64,000 nt of DNA, taken from contig NZ_JAGS01000001.1 in NCBI RefSeq assembly GCF_000526775.1, positions 2,604,001-2,668,000 of the forward strand. The letters run 5' to 3'. The notes under the pieces were generated by a model. The model worked only from the letters and a program-made list of their open reading frames with translations. It was not told the DNA's origin and searched no databases. A program made the translations under genes and the position numbers. Every line of letters starts with the position of its first letter. Positions within the stretch are counted from its first letter, which is position 1. This stretch comes from Ruminococcus albus AD2013 (GTDB lineage: Bacteria > Bacillota > Clostridia > Oscillospirales > Ruminococcaceae). This document shows, piece by piece, positions 1 to 8,634 of this stretch.

Positions 1-267
1 TGCTGCACACAGCATCGGGAAAGCTGCCCTTGTGTCACTGACGATTATCTGCTTGTCAAGACCAAGGTCTCTCTCGCAGACAACCGCTGCGCAGCCTTTT
101 TCCAGCATCTGCTTTGCGGCATCGTGTCCGTCAAAGGTCTTGCCCTTTATGCACACGAATATGCTGCCTTCGGTGACTTCCGCTCTTGTATCGGAAGTCA
201 GCCCTGTTATTTCCATATCGGGCAGAGAAGTCTCTGCCACTTCTTTTATAAGTTCATATAATCTCAT
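1..267 (-). CDS. murE: UDP-N-acetylmuramyl-tripeptide synthetase MurE, N-terminal part
   Basis: The first 89 residues, starting MRLYELIKEV at 267, are visible; the rest lies beyond the left edge. They match the N-terminal substrate-binding domain of Mur ligases: a TSDTRAEVTEGSIFVCIKG stretch (the S-D-S/T-R motif that contacts the UDP part of the substrate), then the DGHDAAKQMLEKGCAAVV segment. In the cytoplasm MurE adds the third amino acid, usually meso-diaminopimelate in this group, to UDP-MurNAc-Ala-Glu. It lies 36 bases after the class B PBP gene on the same strand, the classical division-cluster order. The ATP-binding and C-terminal domains cannot be seen, so amino-acid specificity is not supported by sequence here. 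Confidence 0.9.
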   Translation of the reverse strand, partial: MRLYELIKEVAETSLPDMEITGLTSDTRAEVTEGSIFVCIKGKTFDGHDAAKQMLEKGCAAVVCERDLGLDKQIIVSDTRAAFPMLCAA

Positions 268-303
268 TCAAGTTCATTCCCTTAATATTTTTTACATTCA
301 CCC

Positions 304-2637
304 TTACTGCGAAGCTACTTCCATAGTTGCGAATGTTACCGTTACAGCTGTACCGAGAGGTACGCTGGTACCGGGTTCGTAGGTCTGGTCGCCAAGCGCA
401 TAGCTTACTTCTTCAGCCGCTGCAGAGCCCTCTGCTATCAGGTTCAGACCGTAGGTCTCCAGAGTTGCCTTAGCCTGACTTCTTGTAAGACCCTGTATGC
501 TGGGCACAATGACCTTCTCGATCTCTGTTCTCTGATCGGTATACAGCACAACAGAACCGCCATGCTCGATCTTTACGCTTGCAGGCATCTGTCTGAGGAC
601 TGTATCGCCTTCGCCCTTTATCTTAACTACAAATCCAAGTTCTTCAAGTGTCTTTGTAGCCTCTTCAACGGTATAGTACTGAACGTTCGGAACATTTATG
701 GATACGTTTTCCAGTTCCTCTTCGGTGTAGTTCGGGAACATACCCATGTAAGGGAGCACCTCGCTGAGCACTTCCTGACAGATAGGCGCAGCCACCATAC
801 TTCCGTAGAACTGCTCGCCTGTTGGGTGATCCACCAGCACCAGCATGATTATCTCGGGATCCTCCGCAGGAGCGAATGCGCAGTAGGAGCCAACGTAGGT
901 ATCGCCCTTTGCATTTTCGTCCAGCTTCTGCGATGTACCCGACTTACCTCCTATGCTGTAACCGGGTATGTAGCAGTTTGAACTCTTGTTTGTCTCAACA
1001 ACGCCCTTGAGTATATCTCTCATGGAAGCAGAAGTCTCTTCCGAGATTATCTGTCTCTTGACTTCCCTGTCGTTTCTCTTTACAACGTTTCCGTTCTGGT
1101 CGGTAATGCTGCTGACAACTCTCGGCGTAACAACATATCCGCCGTTTACCGCCGCTGATACTGCTGTTATCATCTGTATCGGAGTGACCTTGTTGGTCTG
1201 ACCGAAAGCAGATGTAGCCAGTTCAACGGGACCCAGCCAGCTGAGCTGATGTATATTGTAGGAATTAACTTCGCCCGGCAGGTCGATGCCGGTAAGCTCG
1301 TTATATCCGAATCCGTCGAAATACTTTACAAAGTTATCAGCGCCAAGTTTAAGACCTATCTGCACAAATGCAGGGTTACAGGAGTTTGCCATAGCCGCCG
1401 CAAGATTCTGCGAACCGTGGTCGCCTGTTGTCCAGCAGGAGATATCTCTGTCTTCAACGGTTATGTGATTGTTGCAGTTGAATGTCTCGTCCAGCGAGAT
1501 CGCTTTTTCTTCAAGTGCCGATGCACCTGTGATTATCTTGAATACAGAACCGGGGAAATACAGTTCCGAAACGCATTTGTCCTTCCACTGCAAACTCCAG
1601 GCATTCTGTCTTTCAGTCTCATATTCGGGAGAATTCTTCATACCCGCCAGCTTTGCGGCTACCTGCTTATCAGATATCAGCGAGGGCTCGTTAGGATCAT
1701 AACTGAACGCCGTAGCCTCGGCATAAACCTGACCTGTCTTGGGATTCATGATTATACCGCAGACTCTGTCGGTAGGCTGATTCTCTTCATAAGCCTTCTG
1801 CAGACCCTTTTCCAGCATATACTGGATATTGATATCTATGTTCAGATTGAGGTCGTTGCCGTTCTGAACATCGTAGCTCTGCTTGTAACGATAAGGAATA
1901 TCGTTTCCGTCCTTATCTTTTGCGGTAACTACTCTGCCGTCAACGCCTTTGAGATAGTCATCGTAATAAGCTTCAAGACCGTATATACCATTATCCTCGA
2001 AATCCGTATAACCCAGCACATGGGCAGCCAGTGATTCCTGCGGATAAACACGCTTTGTCTGTTCTTCTCCTCTTACGCCGTCTATTTTCAGCTCAGTGAG
2101 CTTTGCTTCTATCTCATCACGAAGAGTCTTCTCGATGCCCTCACCCAGTATAATGTACTGGCTAGTGATATCTCCAAGCTTGCTCCGTACATCGCCTGTG
2201 TCCATTTTCAGCTTAAGTGCCAGAAACTCCACAAGCTCATCGAATGTCTCGGTGCTTGTCTTTGCATTATCAAGTTCTTCCTTGTACTTGAGGACCTTCT
2301 CAGCATTGTCCTCGTCCTTTATCGCGGCTTTCAGTTCCTCGATACGTTTATCCCTTGCATCGCACTGCTGTTTAAGCATTATGGGGTCAACATATATCCT
2401 GTAAACCGTAGCGCTCTGGGCAAGAACATTGCCTTTCGCATCGTACATTGAACCTCTCGAAGCAGGTACCACTGTGGATTTCAGCTGCTGTGAATTAGCC
2501 AGTTCCTTCCACTTCGCGCCTTCCTTTATGGATACCTTCCATATGCCCCATATCATGTATATCAGCAAAAGCAGCACAGGCAGGCACAGCCATATGGTGA
2601 GCCTTGTTTTCATTTTTAAACTTGGTTTATCGGTCAT
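304..2637 (-). CDS. ftsI: Class B penicillin-binding protein with two PASTA domains (FtsI/PBP2X/SpoVD type)
   Basis: Septal peptidoglycan transpeptidase anchored in the membrane. A short cytoplasmic tail and one membrane helix (about residues 12-33) precede a PBP dimerisation domain with an RGSMYD motif near residue 62. The transpeptidase domain has the three active-site motifs in order: SVFK near 365, SCN near 420 and KSGT near 566. Two PASTA domains follow, near 648-703 and 711-770. At about 777 residues the length fits the family. I start at ATG 2637 because GGAGG lies 7 bases upstream; a GTG three bases earlier is also in frame. It sits between an ftsL-like gene and murE, which supports a division role. 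A sporulation-specific SpoVD role cannot be excluded, since both share this architecture. Confidence 0.9.
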   Translation of the reverse strand: MTDKPSLKMKTRLTIWLCLPVLLLLIYMIWGIWKVSIKEGAKWKELANSQQLKSTVVPASRGSMYDAKGNVLAQSATVYRIYVDPIMLKQQCDARDKRIEELKAAIKDEDNAEKVLKYKEELDNAKTSTETFDELVEFLALKLKMDTGDVRSKLGDITSQYIILGEGIEKTLRDEIEAKLTELKIDGVRGEEQTKRVYPQESLAAHVLGYTDFEDNGIYGLEAYYDDYLKGVDGRVVTAKDKDGNDIPYRYKQSYDVQNGNDLNLNIDINIQYMLEKGLQKAYEENQPTDRVCGIIMNPKTGQVYAEATAFSYDPNEPSLISDKQVAAKLAGMKNSPEYETERQNAWSLQWKDKCVSELYFPGSVFKIITGASALEEKAISLDETFNCNNHITVEDRDISCWTTGDHGSQNLAAAMANSCNPAFVQIGLKLGADNFVKYFDGFGYNELTGIDLPGEVNSYNIHQLSWLGPVELATSAFGQTNKVTPIQMITAVSAAVNGGYVVTPRVVSSITDQNGNVVKRNDREVKRQIISEETSASMRDILKGVVETNKSSNCYIPGYSIGGKSGTSQKLDENAKGDTYVGSYCAFAPAEDPEIIMLVLVDHPTGEQFYGSMVAAPICQEVLSEVLPYMGMFPNYTEEELENVSINVPNVQYYTVEEATKTLEELGFVVKIKGEGDTVLRQMPASVKIEHGGSVVLYTDQRTEIEKVIVPSIQGLTRSQAKATLETYGLNLIAEGSAAAEEVSYALGDQTYEPGTSVPLGTAVTVTFATMEVASQ

Positions 2638-2763
2638 CACTTAACCTCCGTCCCGATAAATGCGTTTTATGCCCTCTCACAGGGCAGATAAAACCTATTT
2701 GAAAATAGAACAAGAAAGCTAAGTACAACTATCTGTGCTTAACTTTCTTATATAATATATGAT

Positions 2764-3267
2764 TTAGTGCCCCAGATATTCCGAAGCGCGATCGATCCAG
2801 CGTTTGAAACGTGCGAGAACGTCTTCCTTATCGCCGCCCTTAACTTCAGCCACTGAAGGTGTTTCGATCTCTATATACTCTATCTGAGATTTATCAAGCT
2901 TTTGCAGACCCAGTTCGTTTCTTGCATATTCCTCGACCTTGGTCATATTCATTCTCTCAGCTATCTCAGACTGCATACTTACATTCTCGTTCTGCAGCTG
3001 ATCCAGCTGCTTTTCCAGACCTGCCCTTTCATTGTAAAGTCTGGATATCTCCACCTTACCGTAGATAAGGCTTCCCATCAGAGAAACGGCTATGATTATA
3101 AGTATAGCCCACGCCAGCTTCGCTCCGATGCTCATAGCAGGAGCAGCAGGGATAGCCTTGGACCTTTTCTTTTCTTCATGCACAGCCGTTCTGCCGTGCT
3201 CGGGATCATCCACGTAAGGCAGTTCAAGTTCATGAGCCAGATTGCTGTGATCGTTATATTTTGTCAT
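2764..3267 (-). CDS. FtsL/DivIC-like septum formation protein
   Basis: A 167-residue bitopic membrane protein. A charged cytoplasmic N-terminal part of about 47 residues is followed by one membrane helix (LAWAILIIIAVSLMGSLIYG, about 49-68) and then a coiled coil (about 74-105, heptads through RLYNERAGLEKQLDQLQNEN). The tail contains a conserved-looking YARNELGLQKLDKSQIEYIE stretch, typical of FtsL/DivIC-type proteins. These form the FtsQLB-like scaffold that activates the septal PBP. The place between rsmH and the class B PBP is where ftsL lies in Firmicutes. Sequence conservation in this family is weak, so the call rests on topology, the tail motif and position. Confidence 0.8.
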   Translation of the reverse strand: MTKYNDHSNLAHELELPYVDDPEHGRTAVHEEKKRSKAIPAAPAMSIGAKLAWAILIIIAVSLMGSLIYGKVEISRLYNERAGLEKQLDQLQNENVSMQSEIAERMNMTKVEEYARNELGLQKLDKSQIEYIEIETPSVAEVKGGDKEDVLARFKRWIDRASEYLGH

Positions 3268-3359
3268 TTATGATACACCTCTATACGCGCCCCAAAAGCG
3301 CACAGAAAATTTTTACACAAGCTTCCTCTTTTTTGTCTGTCTCTCTTTATCTTTTCCCG

Positions 3360-4295
3360 TCACTGCGGGTCATTTTTAATCTTCTCTATTATTCTGAGTT
3401 TCGCGCTGTGAGCGCGCTTGTTTTCTTCGTTCTCTGTATCTGTCGGTTCTATGGGTTTCTTAGTTATGAGCTTTCCTCTCGGAGTTCTTCCGCACACGCA
3501 CACGGGGAAATCAGGCGGACATATACAGCCCTGACAAAAGCTCTTGAATCTCTGTTTGACTAGCCTGTCTTCCAGTGAATGGAAAGTGATTATGCAAAGT
3601 CTTCCGCCAACGTTCAGCAGGTCGAAAGCTTTATCCAGCGCAGTGCTTAGATGTTCGAGCTCCGCATTGACTTCTATTCGTATCGCCTGAAAAGTCTTTT
3701 TACAGGGATTTTTCTCGCGTCTTACCTTCTGCGGCACAGCCGATTTGATGATCTCGGCAAGCTCAAGCGTGGTCTCTATCGGTTTTTCTTCCCTTGCCTG
3801 AACTATCTTCTTTGCGATGTTCCGCGAGAATTTCTCCTCACCATACTCGAATATTATCCTGGCAAGTGTCCGTTCATCGTAACCGTTTACAACATCGCGT
3901 GCCGAAAGTCCTTCACTGCTCATCCTCATATCCAGCGGAGCATCTGCATGATAGGAAAAACCTCTCTCTGCATTATCCAGCTGATAGGAAGATACGCCAA
4001 GATCCATCAGTATGCCGTCAGCACCTTCAAGACCGAGTCTTTCAAATATCTCGTCCAGTTCGGAATAATTCCCGTGAACTACCGTTGCTGGCAATCCCGA
4101 CAGTCTTTCAGTCGCAACAGCCACCGCCTCGGGATCTCTGTCAACTGCGATGAGCCTTCCCGTGGTCAGCCTTTTGGCTATCTCACGTGAATGTCCCGCG
4201 CCGCCCGCAGTACCGTCGCAATATATGCCCTCAGGCTTTATATCAAGTCCCTCGATGCATTCATTGAGCAAAACAGAGACGTGCTTGAATTCCAT
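3360..4295 (-). CDS. rsmH: 16S rRNA (cytosine-1402 N4) methyltransferase RsmH (MraW)
   Basis: 311 residues starting MEFKHVSVLLNECIEGL, the standard RsmH N-terminus. The SAM-binding DGTAGGAGHSREIA motif is at about 28-41, and ILMDLGVSSYQLD at about 95-107 is a family hallmark, as is the C-terminal ITFHSLEDRLVKQ stretch. The enzyme methylates N4 of C1402 in the ribosomal P site. It starts one base after the mraZ stop, so the two are co-transcribed and probably translationally coupled. Near the C-terminus is a Cys cluster (CQGCICPPDFPVCVCG), which is usual in Firmicute RsmH proteins. Confidence 0.96.
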   Translation of the reverse strand: MEFKHVSVLLNECIEGLDIKPEGIYCDGTAGGAGHSREIAKRLTTGRLIAVDRDPEAVAVATERLSGLPATVVHGNYSELDEIFERLGLEGADGILMDLGVSSYQLDNAERGFSYHADAPLDMRMSSEGLSARDVVNGYDERTLARIIFEYGEEKFSRNIAKKIVQAREEKPIETTLELAEIIKSAVPQKVRREKNPCKKTFQAIRIEVNAELEHLSTALDKAFDLLNVGGRLCIITFHSLEDRLVKQRFKSFCQGCICPPDFPVCVCGRTPRGKLITKKPIEPTDTENEENKRAHSAKLRIIEKIKNDPQ

Positions 4296-4727
4296 CTATA
4301 TCCCAACTCCTTCAAGAGCTGCCAGCAGTGCTTCATCATCGAGCTTCGCACTGCGTTCCTCCCATCTGCATTTATCCCATATCTCACAGCGGTCGGTAAG
4401 TCCCATCACGATGACTTCCTTTTCAAGTCCCGCCCAATCTCTCAGCGGCTGAGGCACCAGTATCCTGCCCTGCTTGTCCGCTTCGGCTTCAATGGCGCTG
4501 CCCGTGAAGAACCTTATGATATCCCGTCCCGACGCCAGGGGCATCTCACGGAATTTTTCATTCAGCCTGTCAAAATCCTCGGGAGAGAATACCAGCAGAC
4601 AGTGGTCGATACCTCTCGTAACGATGAAGCACTCGCCGATGATCTCACGGAACTTCGCAGGAAAGCTCATGCGTCCCTTGACATCCATGCTCTGATTATA
4701 AGTACCCATCAAGGTCTTTAAAGCCAA
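4296..4727 (-). CDS. mraZ: Transcriptional regulator MraZ
   Basis: 143 residues with two SpoVT/AbrB-like halves: MGTYNQSMDVKGRMSFPAKF at the front and AEADKQGRILVPQPLRDWAG in the middle, each with the family D-x-K/Q-G-R core. MraZ is a DNA-binding regulator that acts on its own promoter and so on the whole division cluster. I keep the TTG start at 4727 because AGGGGGTG lies about 7 bases before it. The in-frame ATG at 4709, which looks more like the usual MraZ start, has no ribosome site. A good promoter and three phased GTG boxes lie directly upstream (4776-4835), consistent with autoregulation. Confidence 0.95.
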   Translation of the reverse strand: MALKTLMGTYNQSMDVKGRMSFPAKFREIIGECFIVTRGIDHCLLVFSPEDFDRLNEKFREMPLASGRDIIRFFTGSAIEAEADKQGRILVPQPLRDWAGLEKEVIVMGLTDRCEIWDKCRWEERSAKLDDEALLAALEGVGI

Positions 4728-4775
4728 GCGCTCACCCCCTCACGGACATATCTGCCACGATCCGGTAAAACTTTG

Positions 4776-4800
4776 ACACCAAATCGCACTTTTTACCACT
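4776..4800 (-). promoter_or_regulatory. Three phased MraZ-type boxes
   Basis: Read on the minus strand, AGTGG (4796-4800), AGTGC (4786-4790) and GGTGT (4776-4780) recur with an exact 10-base period and 5-base spacers. MraZ proteins are known to bind short G-rich repeats of this layout in front of mraZ. The first box falls at the predicted transcription start, a position suited to repression. That MraZ binds here is inferred. Confidence 0.65.
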
Positions 4801-4806
4801 ATGAAC

Positions 4807-4835
4807 ATTATACAGCATAATGAAAAAAATTGCAA
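4807..4835 (-). promoter_or_regulatory. Promoter of the mraZ division cluster
   Basis: On the minus strand TTGCAA (4830-4835) and TATAAT (4807-4812) are separated by 17 bases. Transcription would start near 4800 and give a leader of about 73 bases before the mraZ TTG. Confidence 0.75.
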
Positions 4836-5462
4836 TTGGTATTTTTCCCGAATTCTTGAAGAAACAGGGAAATTTATTGTACTCGGCACAGTGCCTTTGT
4901 TACCAAATGTCGCATTTTGTAACCTTTGGAGAGGGGTTTGTAATTCTTTTGTAATTTGTAAAGTTTTTGTTAACTCTGTTCGACTACTATATCTGGGTGT
5001 TTGACGCATAAATATTTCGGATATTTAGTTAGCGAACATACATATAATTACAAAATAATTACATCGTCCGCCGCAAGAACTGCTGTAAAAGCTGTTCCTA
5101 TAGCCCTATTGTACCACAATAACTGGTACTCGTCAATAAGTTTTCTTAAAAGTTCACACAAAATACAGAACTTTTGTCACTTTATCGATTTAATGTGTGA
5201 ATGAGCCCACGAGCAAAAAATACATTTTTTACCAAAAACTAAAAATCGGTTACAGTATATTTTGTTAACCAAATTAATTATTACAATATCAGCTTAGTCT
5301 AAAATTTTCGTAAAAAAGCACCCAATGTGTGACGAACCGCCCGCAAACAATCTCATATTCCCAATTACCCCCAAGGTTTTCAACATTCTTTTCGTCATTG
5401 TGCACAAAGCCTTTGTACGGATCATTATCCGCAAACGTTTAAGGCACTTCCCATAAAAATAC
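4836..5462. other. AT-rich intergenic region upstream of mraZ
   Basis: About 630 bases with no convincing gene. Closest to the mraZ promoter (4917-4961) are four TTTGTAA heptamers on the plus strand; a fifth copy in the opposite orientation is at about 5048-5054. The rest is AT-rich. No tRNA, riboswitch or DnaA-box cluster was seen. The region separates two minus-strand units: the 3' end of the sigma-like fusion gene on the right and the division cluster on the left. Confidence 0.5.
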
Positions 5463-5503
5463 AAGCACGTTTGCAACGATCCCAGACCTTTGCAAACGTG
5501 CTT
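5463..5503 (-). terminator. Terminator after the sigma-like membrane protein gene
   Basis: Perfect 14-base inverted repeat (AAGCACGTTTGCAA at 5463-5476, its complement at 5490-5503) with a 13-base loop. On the minus strand it is followed by GTATTTTTA. It lies 19 bases past the stop codon of the gene at 5522-8296. Confidence 0.75.
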
Positions 5504-5521
5504 TCATATAAATAATATTTA

Positions 5522-8296
5522 CTATTTGATATCCTTGAGAGGAAAACTTTCAACTAATGACCGGGAACTAAAAATATACAGATAGTCATCGTACACCACA
5601 AATCCTGTCACATCCAGGTAAGGATAATGATAAATATCATCGATATCCTTGGGCTCGAAAGACGTCTTGCCTACGACTTTCAGTTCTTCACCATCGATTT
5701 CTATCAGGATATAGTTCTGTTTTGCGGTTTTACTGTTGTAATAATAATAGACCGTATTGCCGTCCTCATCGTAATCCTCGGCAACTTTATCGTCCTCACC
5801 ATCGATAAGATACTGGTAATATTCATTCATGGATATCTCATAGGCATCATGATCGAACTCCGTTTCAAGCGGCAAACAGCAGTATTTTCCATTTATCGGG
5901 CAGTACAATATACCATTAGGTTCACATTTCAGATCTTCAATCTGCGACAGCACCCCGGGTCTGCGTATTGGTATCGCATTGTCGGTATCATATTCGGTGT
6001 AACCTCTTGCGAATCCGTCCTCAGTCCATGCCGTTTTAAATACAGGTCGGCTGGCTTTACCTTCAACAACGTCTTCAGGACGAAGGCTAACAAGCTTTAA
6101 CAGCAAACTGGCAACATCGTCATCATAGTGATCCGAAATAATAAGACATACATCGTCATCAGCGAACCATTCTTCACCGTATGCGCCATCTGTCACTACA
6201 GGTGCGGAAAGCGTATCCTCCTTGTAGCTCGTCACTTTCGGAGAGTTGATATCACTCAGATCGGCAGATTCCAGCACCACAGCTTCCCTGCTGTCGTCCT
6301 CGCCTGACATATATTCCGCAAAATACACAGTCGAACCATCAAGAACAGAACCACTGAAATTGCCGGGCCATTCTTCATCGCCCACCTCGGGTTTATCGAG
6401 ATATACCGTGCGCTTATATTGTCCCAGACAGTTCAGTTCCTCATCAAAAGCTATTGCGCGTTCACCGCTTGAGATATACAGCACACCGTTCACAGCAGAA
6501 AAAGAAGAGATATAATCGTCGAAAGCAAACACAGCATCGGAAGGAATGTCCCCGAAAGCTTTTATTTCCAGCCCCGCCGAAGTATCTATTTTCATCATCT
6601 GCATAGCGCTTTCATCACTTACGCCACACCGCGAAGCGATCCATATATCGCTTCCCTTTTCGATTATTTTTGAAGACGAGACAGTCAACGCCAATTTGTC
6701 GGTACATTTCATCTCTCCTGCAGTATCAATACTGCTCATTATCTTAAGCACAGGCATTTCAGCCTTTGCAGAGATATAGATATCGTCCTCGTCTATAAGC
6801 GAAGCTTCGCCGTTTTCATATGTTTCCGGAAGAAATGCAGGCTCGCCCGAAATATATTTTTCAGCTTCCGCAGCGCTTCGGCCGGAAGAATACCGACTTA
6901 TAACAGTTATCCTGCCATTATCGCCAATGATAAGGTCTTCCATTATCCCGGGCTGTTCATACTCGTAAAGAAGTTCCTCACTGTTCTTGTCAAAAACACA
7001 GAACCCACAGTATTCCTGATTTATCTTTTTATCACCTATCATTTCAGGCTTATAGAAATCGTATAAAGCTATCAGTTCATCGCCGTTCAGCATCATCCCG
7101 AAGACATATGGTCCATATCCCGTGCCTTTTTCTTTATCCGCCTGATTTTCCGCAAGATCTTTCCTGATAAACGTTTCACTCATCATATCATGCTCGGAAA
7201 ATTCTGCCTTGCCCTTATCAAGCTTACAGCTTTTTATGCTTGTCGAACCTGCATCGAACACTTTGTCATTTTCCTGCAAAAATCTCTCCGGATGGCTTAT
7301 CTCTTTTTTTGAATGATCTCTGCTCGTCAGCAGAGTTATTTCTCCGCCACCCTCGTAAATACAGTTTTCCCTGAAATACGCACCCATAATGTACGATAAA
7401 TTTGTCTCTTCATTGTCTCTGTCATTGATATATCGCAGAAGCACATTTTCGCCCAGATATTTCCAGCTTTGCACATCACTTTCAATCAGGAACGTATGCA
7501 GCGACTTATACGAACCTCTTCTCAGCCCCACAAAACCGAGATCGTCTTTTTTCTCTTCCTGTGCGATCACCTTTTCTGCTTTCTTTGTTTTTTCGGGAGT
7601 TTTCCAGTCGCGAAGCATAAAGCCAACGCCCGCAACAACAACGACCGCAGCGGCTGCGGCAGCTATCTTAGGGATTTTGCTCTGCTTTCTGACAATTTCA
7701 GGATTTTTGTTTGCCGCCTCCATCGCAGCTGCTGTTATCGCCATACTGCCGTTATCCAGCATCTCACCGATATTCTCGGGGCGAAGTTTTTCGGGTATCG
7801 GGAACATATCTTCCTGACCCTTTATCAGCACGCCGCGTCCCAGCCCTTTCATACCGATGTTTTTCAGCCTTTCCCTTCCGTCAGAGATATTCGCCCTTAC
7901 TTCAGTGGACTTCATCTCGGTTATATCAGCGATATCTGCCGCCGAAAGCCCAGCTATGCCATTCAGAGCAAGGCAAAGTCTTTCTTTTGGAGATATCTTT
8001 TTGATCTCAGCCAGCACCTGCGGCACATCATCTTTCACGACTTCAACATCCCGCGAAAAGCTCTTGTTTCTGTGAAGTTTTTCGGTAGTCTTAATCAACG
8101 CCGAAAATATCCTTACATCGAATTCCCTCGCAGTACATTCCCCGCTGTATACCGCATACATAGCAAGCACGCTCTCACGGACTGCATCTGCGGCTTCTGA
8201 TTCTCTGCAAAGCACTGCAAGTGCGCAGTAATAAAGTTTTTTATACAGCCTGAGATATTGTTTCTCAAATAATGATCTTTTATCGTTGCTATACAA
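5522..8296 (-). CDS. Membrane protein with a sigma-factor-like N-terminal domain and a large extracellular, probably beta-propeller, domain
   Basis: 924 residues. Residues 1-80 read like sigma region 2 of an ECF factor (KQYLRLYKKLYYCALAVL, then acidic helices). Residues 95-148 read like region 4 (KKISPKERLCLALNGIAGLS, then AADIADITEMKSTEVRANI, a helix-turn-helix layout). One hydrophobic segment at about 208-227 (IPKIAAAAAAVVVVAGVGFM) follows, then about 690 mostly beta-rich residues with acidic loops, resembling the beta-propeller sensor domains of clostridial surface proteins. The topology would place the sigma-like head inside and the propeller outside. It lies 38 bases after azlD and ends in its own terminator. 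I cannot name a family. Promoter binding or release by cleavage is a hypothesis only. Confidence 0.65.
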   Translation of the reverse strand: MYSNDKRSLFEKQYLRLYKKLYYCALAVLCRESEAADAVRESVLAMYAVYSGECTAREFDVRIFSALIKTTEKLHRNKSFSRDVEVVKDDVPQVLAEIKKISPKERLCLALNGIAGLSAADIADITEMKSTEVRANISDGRERLKNIGMKGLGRGVLIKGQEDMFPIPEKLRPENIGEMLDNGSMAITAAAMEAANKNPEIVRKQSKIPKIAAAAAAVVVVAGVGFMLRDWKTPEKTKKAEKVIAQEEKKDDLGFVGLRRGSYKSLHTFLIESDVQSWKYLGENVLLRYINDRDNEETNLSYIMGAYFRENCIYEGGGEITLLTSRDHSKKEISHPERFLQENDKVFDAGSTSIKSCKLDKGKAEFSEHDMMSETFIRKDLAENQADKEKGTGYGPYVFGMMLNGDELIALYDFYKPEMIGDKKINQEYCGFCVFDKNSEELLYEYEQPGIMEDLIIGDNGRITVISRYSSGRSAAEAEKYISGEPAFLPETYENGEASLIDEDDIYISAKAEMPVLKIMSSIDTAGEMKCTDKLALTVSSSKIIEKGSDIWIASRCGVSDESAMQMMKIDTSAGLEIKAFGDIPSDAVFAFDDYISSFSAVNGVLYISSGERAIAFDEELNCLGQYKRTVYLDKPEVGDEEWPGNFSGSVLDGSTVYFAEYMSGEDDSREAVVLESADLSDINSPKVTSYKEDTLSAPVVTDGAYGEEWFADDDVCLIISDHYDDDVASLLLKLVSLRPEDVVEGKASRPVFKTAWTEDGFARGYTEYDTDNAIPIRRPGVLSQIEDLKCEPNGILYCPINGKYCCLPLETEFDHDAYEISMNEYYQYLIDGEDDKVAEDYDEDGNTVYYYYNSKTAKQNYILIEIDGEELKVVGKTSFEPKDIDDIYHYPYLDVTGFVVYDDYLYIFSSRSLVESFPLKDIK

Positions 8297-8334
8297 AGTC
8301 TTCTCCTTTTGTCCTCAACTCGTTGTTTCTTTTT

Positions 8335-8634
8335 TTAAATGATAAGCCCCGCAATGAAAGCCGCCGCAGAAGCGCCCAGTGCCACCGCTATCAGCGGAAG
8401 TTCAAAATATGCCATTGCAAGCGCCACTACTGTTCCTGCCACCGCAGTGACGGTGCTTCCCGTGCTGTAGATTATCGCAGGAAATGTCATTGCACTCAGC
8501 ACCGCATAGGGTATGTAATGCAGAAAACTCAGCCAGAATCTTGAAGTTATCTTCCTCCTGAAAAATGTAAAGGGAACCATGCGTATAAGGTAGGTAACTG
8601 CCGCCATCACCGCTACATATATCACAATACTCAT
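8335..8634 (-). CDS. azlD: AzlD family branched-chain amino-acid exporter subunit
   Basis: 99 residues starting MSIVIYVAVMAAVTYLIRMV, almost entirely four hydrophobic helices. This is the small partner of AzlC; together they export branched-chain amino acids and some analogues across the membrane. Start ATG 8634 overlaps the azlC stop (ATGA at 8631-8634), the usual coupling of this pair. A longer in-frame start at 8703 would add 23 residues inside azlC without any reason. Confidence 0.85.
   Translation of the reverse strand: MSIVIYVAVMAAVTYLIRMVPFTFFRRKITSRFWLSFLHYIPYAVLSAMTFPAIIYSTGSTVTAVAGTVVALAMAYFELPLIAVALGASAAAFIAGLII

Noticed and set aside
1249..2034. Open frame of 261 codons on the plus strand inside the PBP gene
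   Set aside because: It lies wholly antisense to a well-supported gene, has no ribosome site and a composition unlike a real protein.
4740..5009. Open frame of 89 codons upstream of mraZ on the minus strand
   Set aside because: It covers the mraZ promoter and boxes, has no good ribosome site and resembles nothing.
5294..5476. Open frame of 60 codons on the minus strand
   Set aside because: It lies downstream of a terminator with no promoter or ribosome site, in AT-rich DNA.
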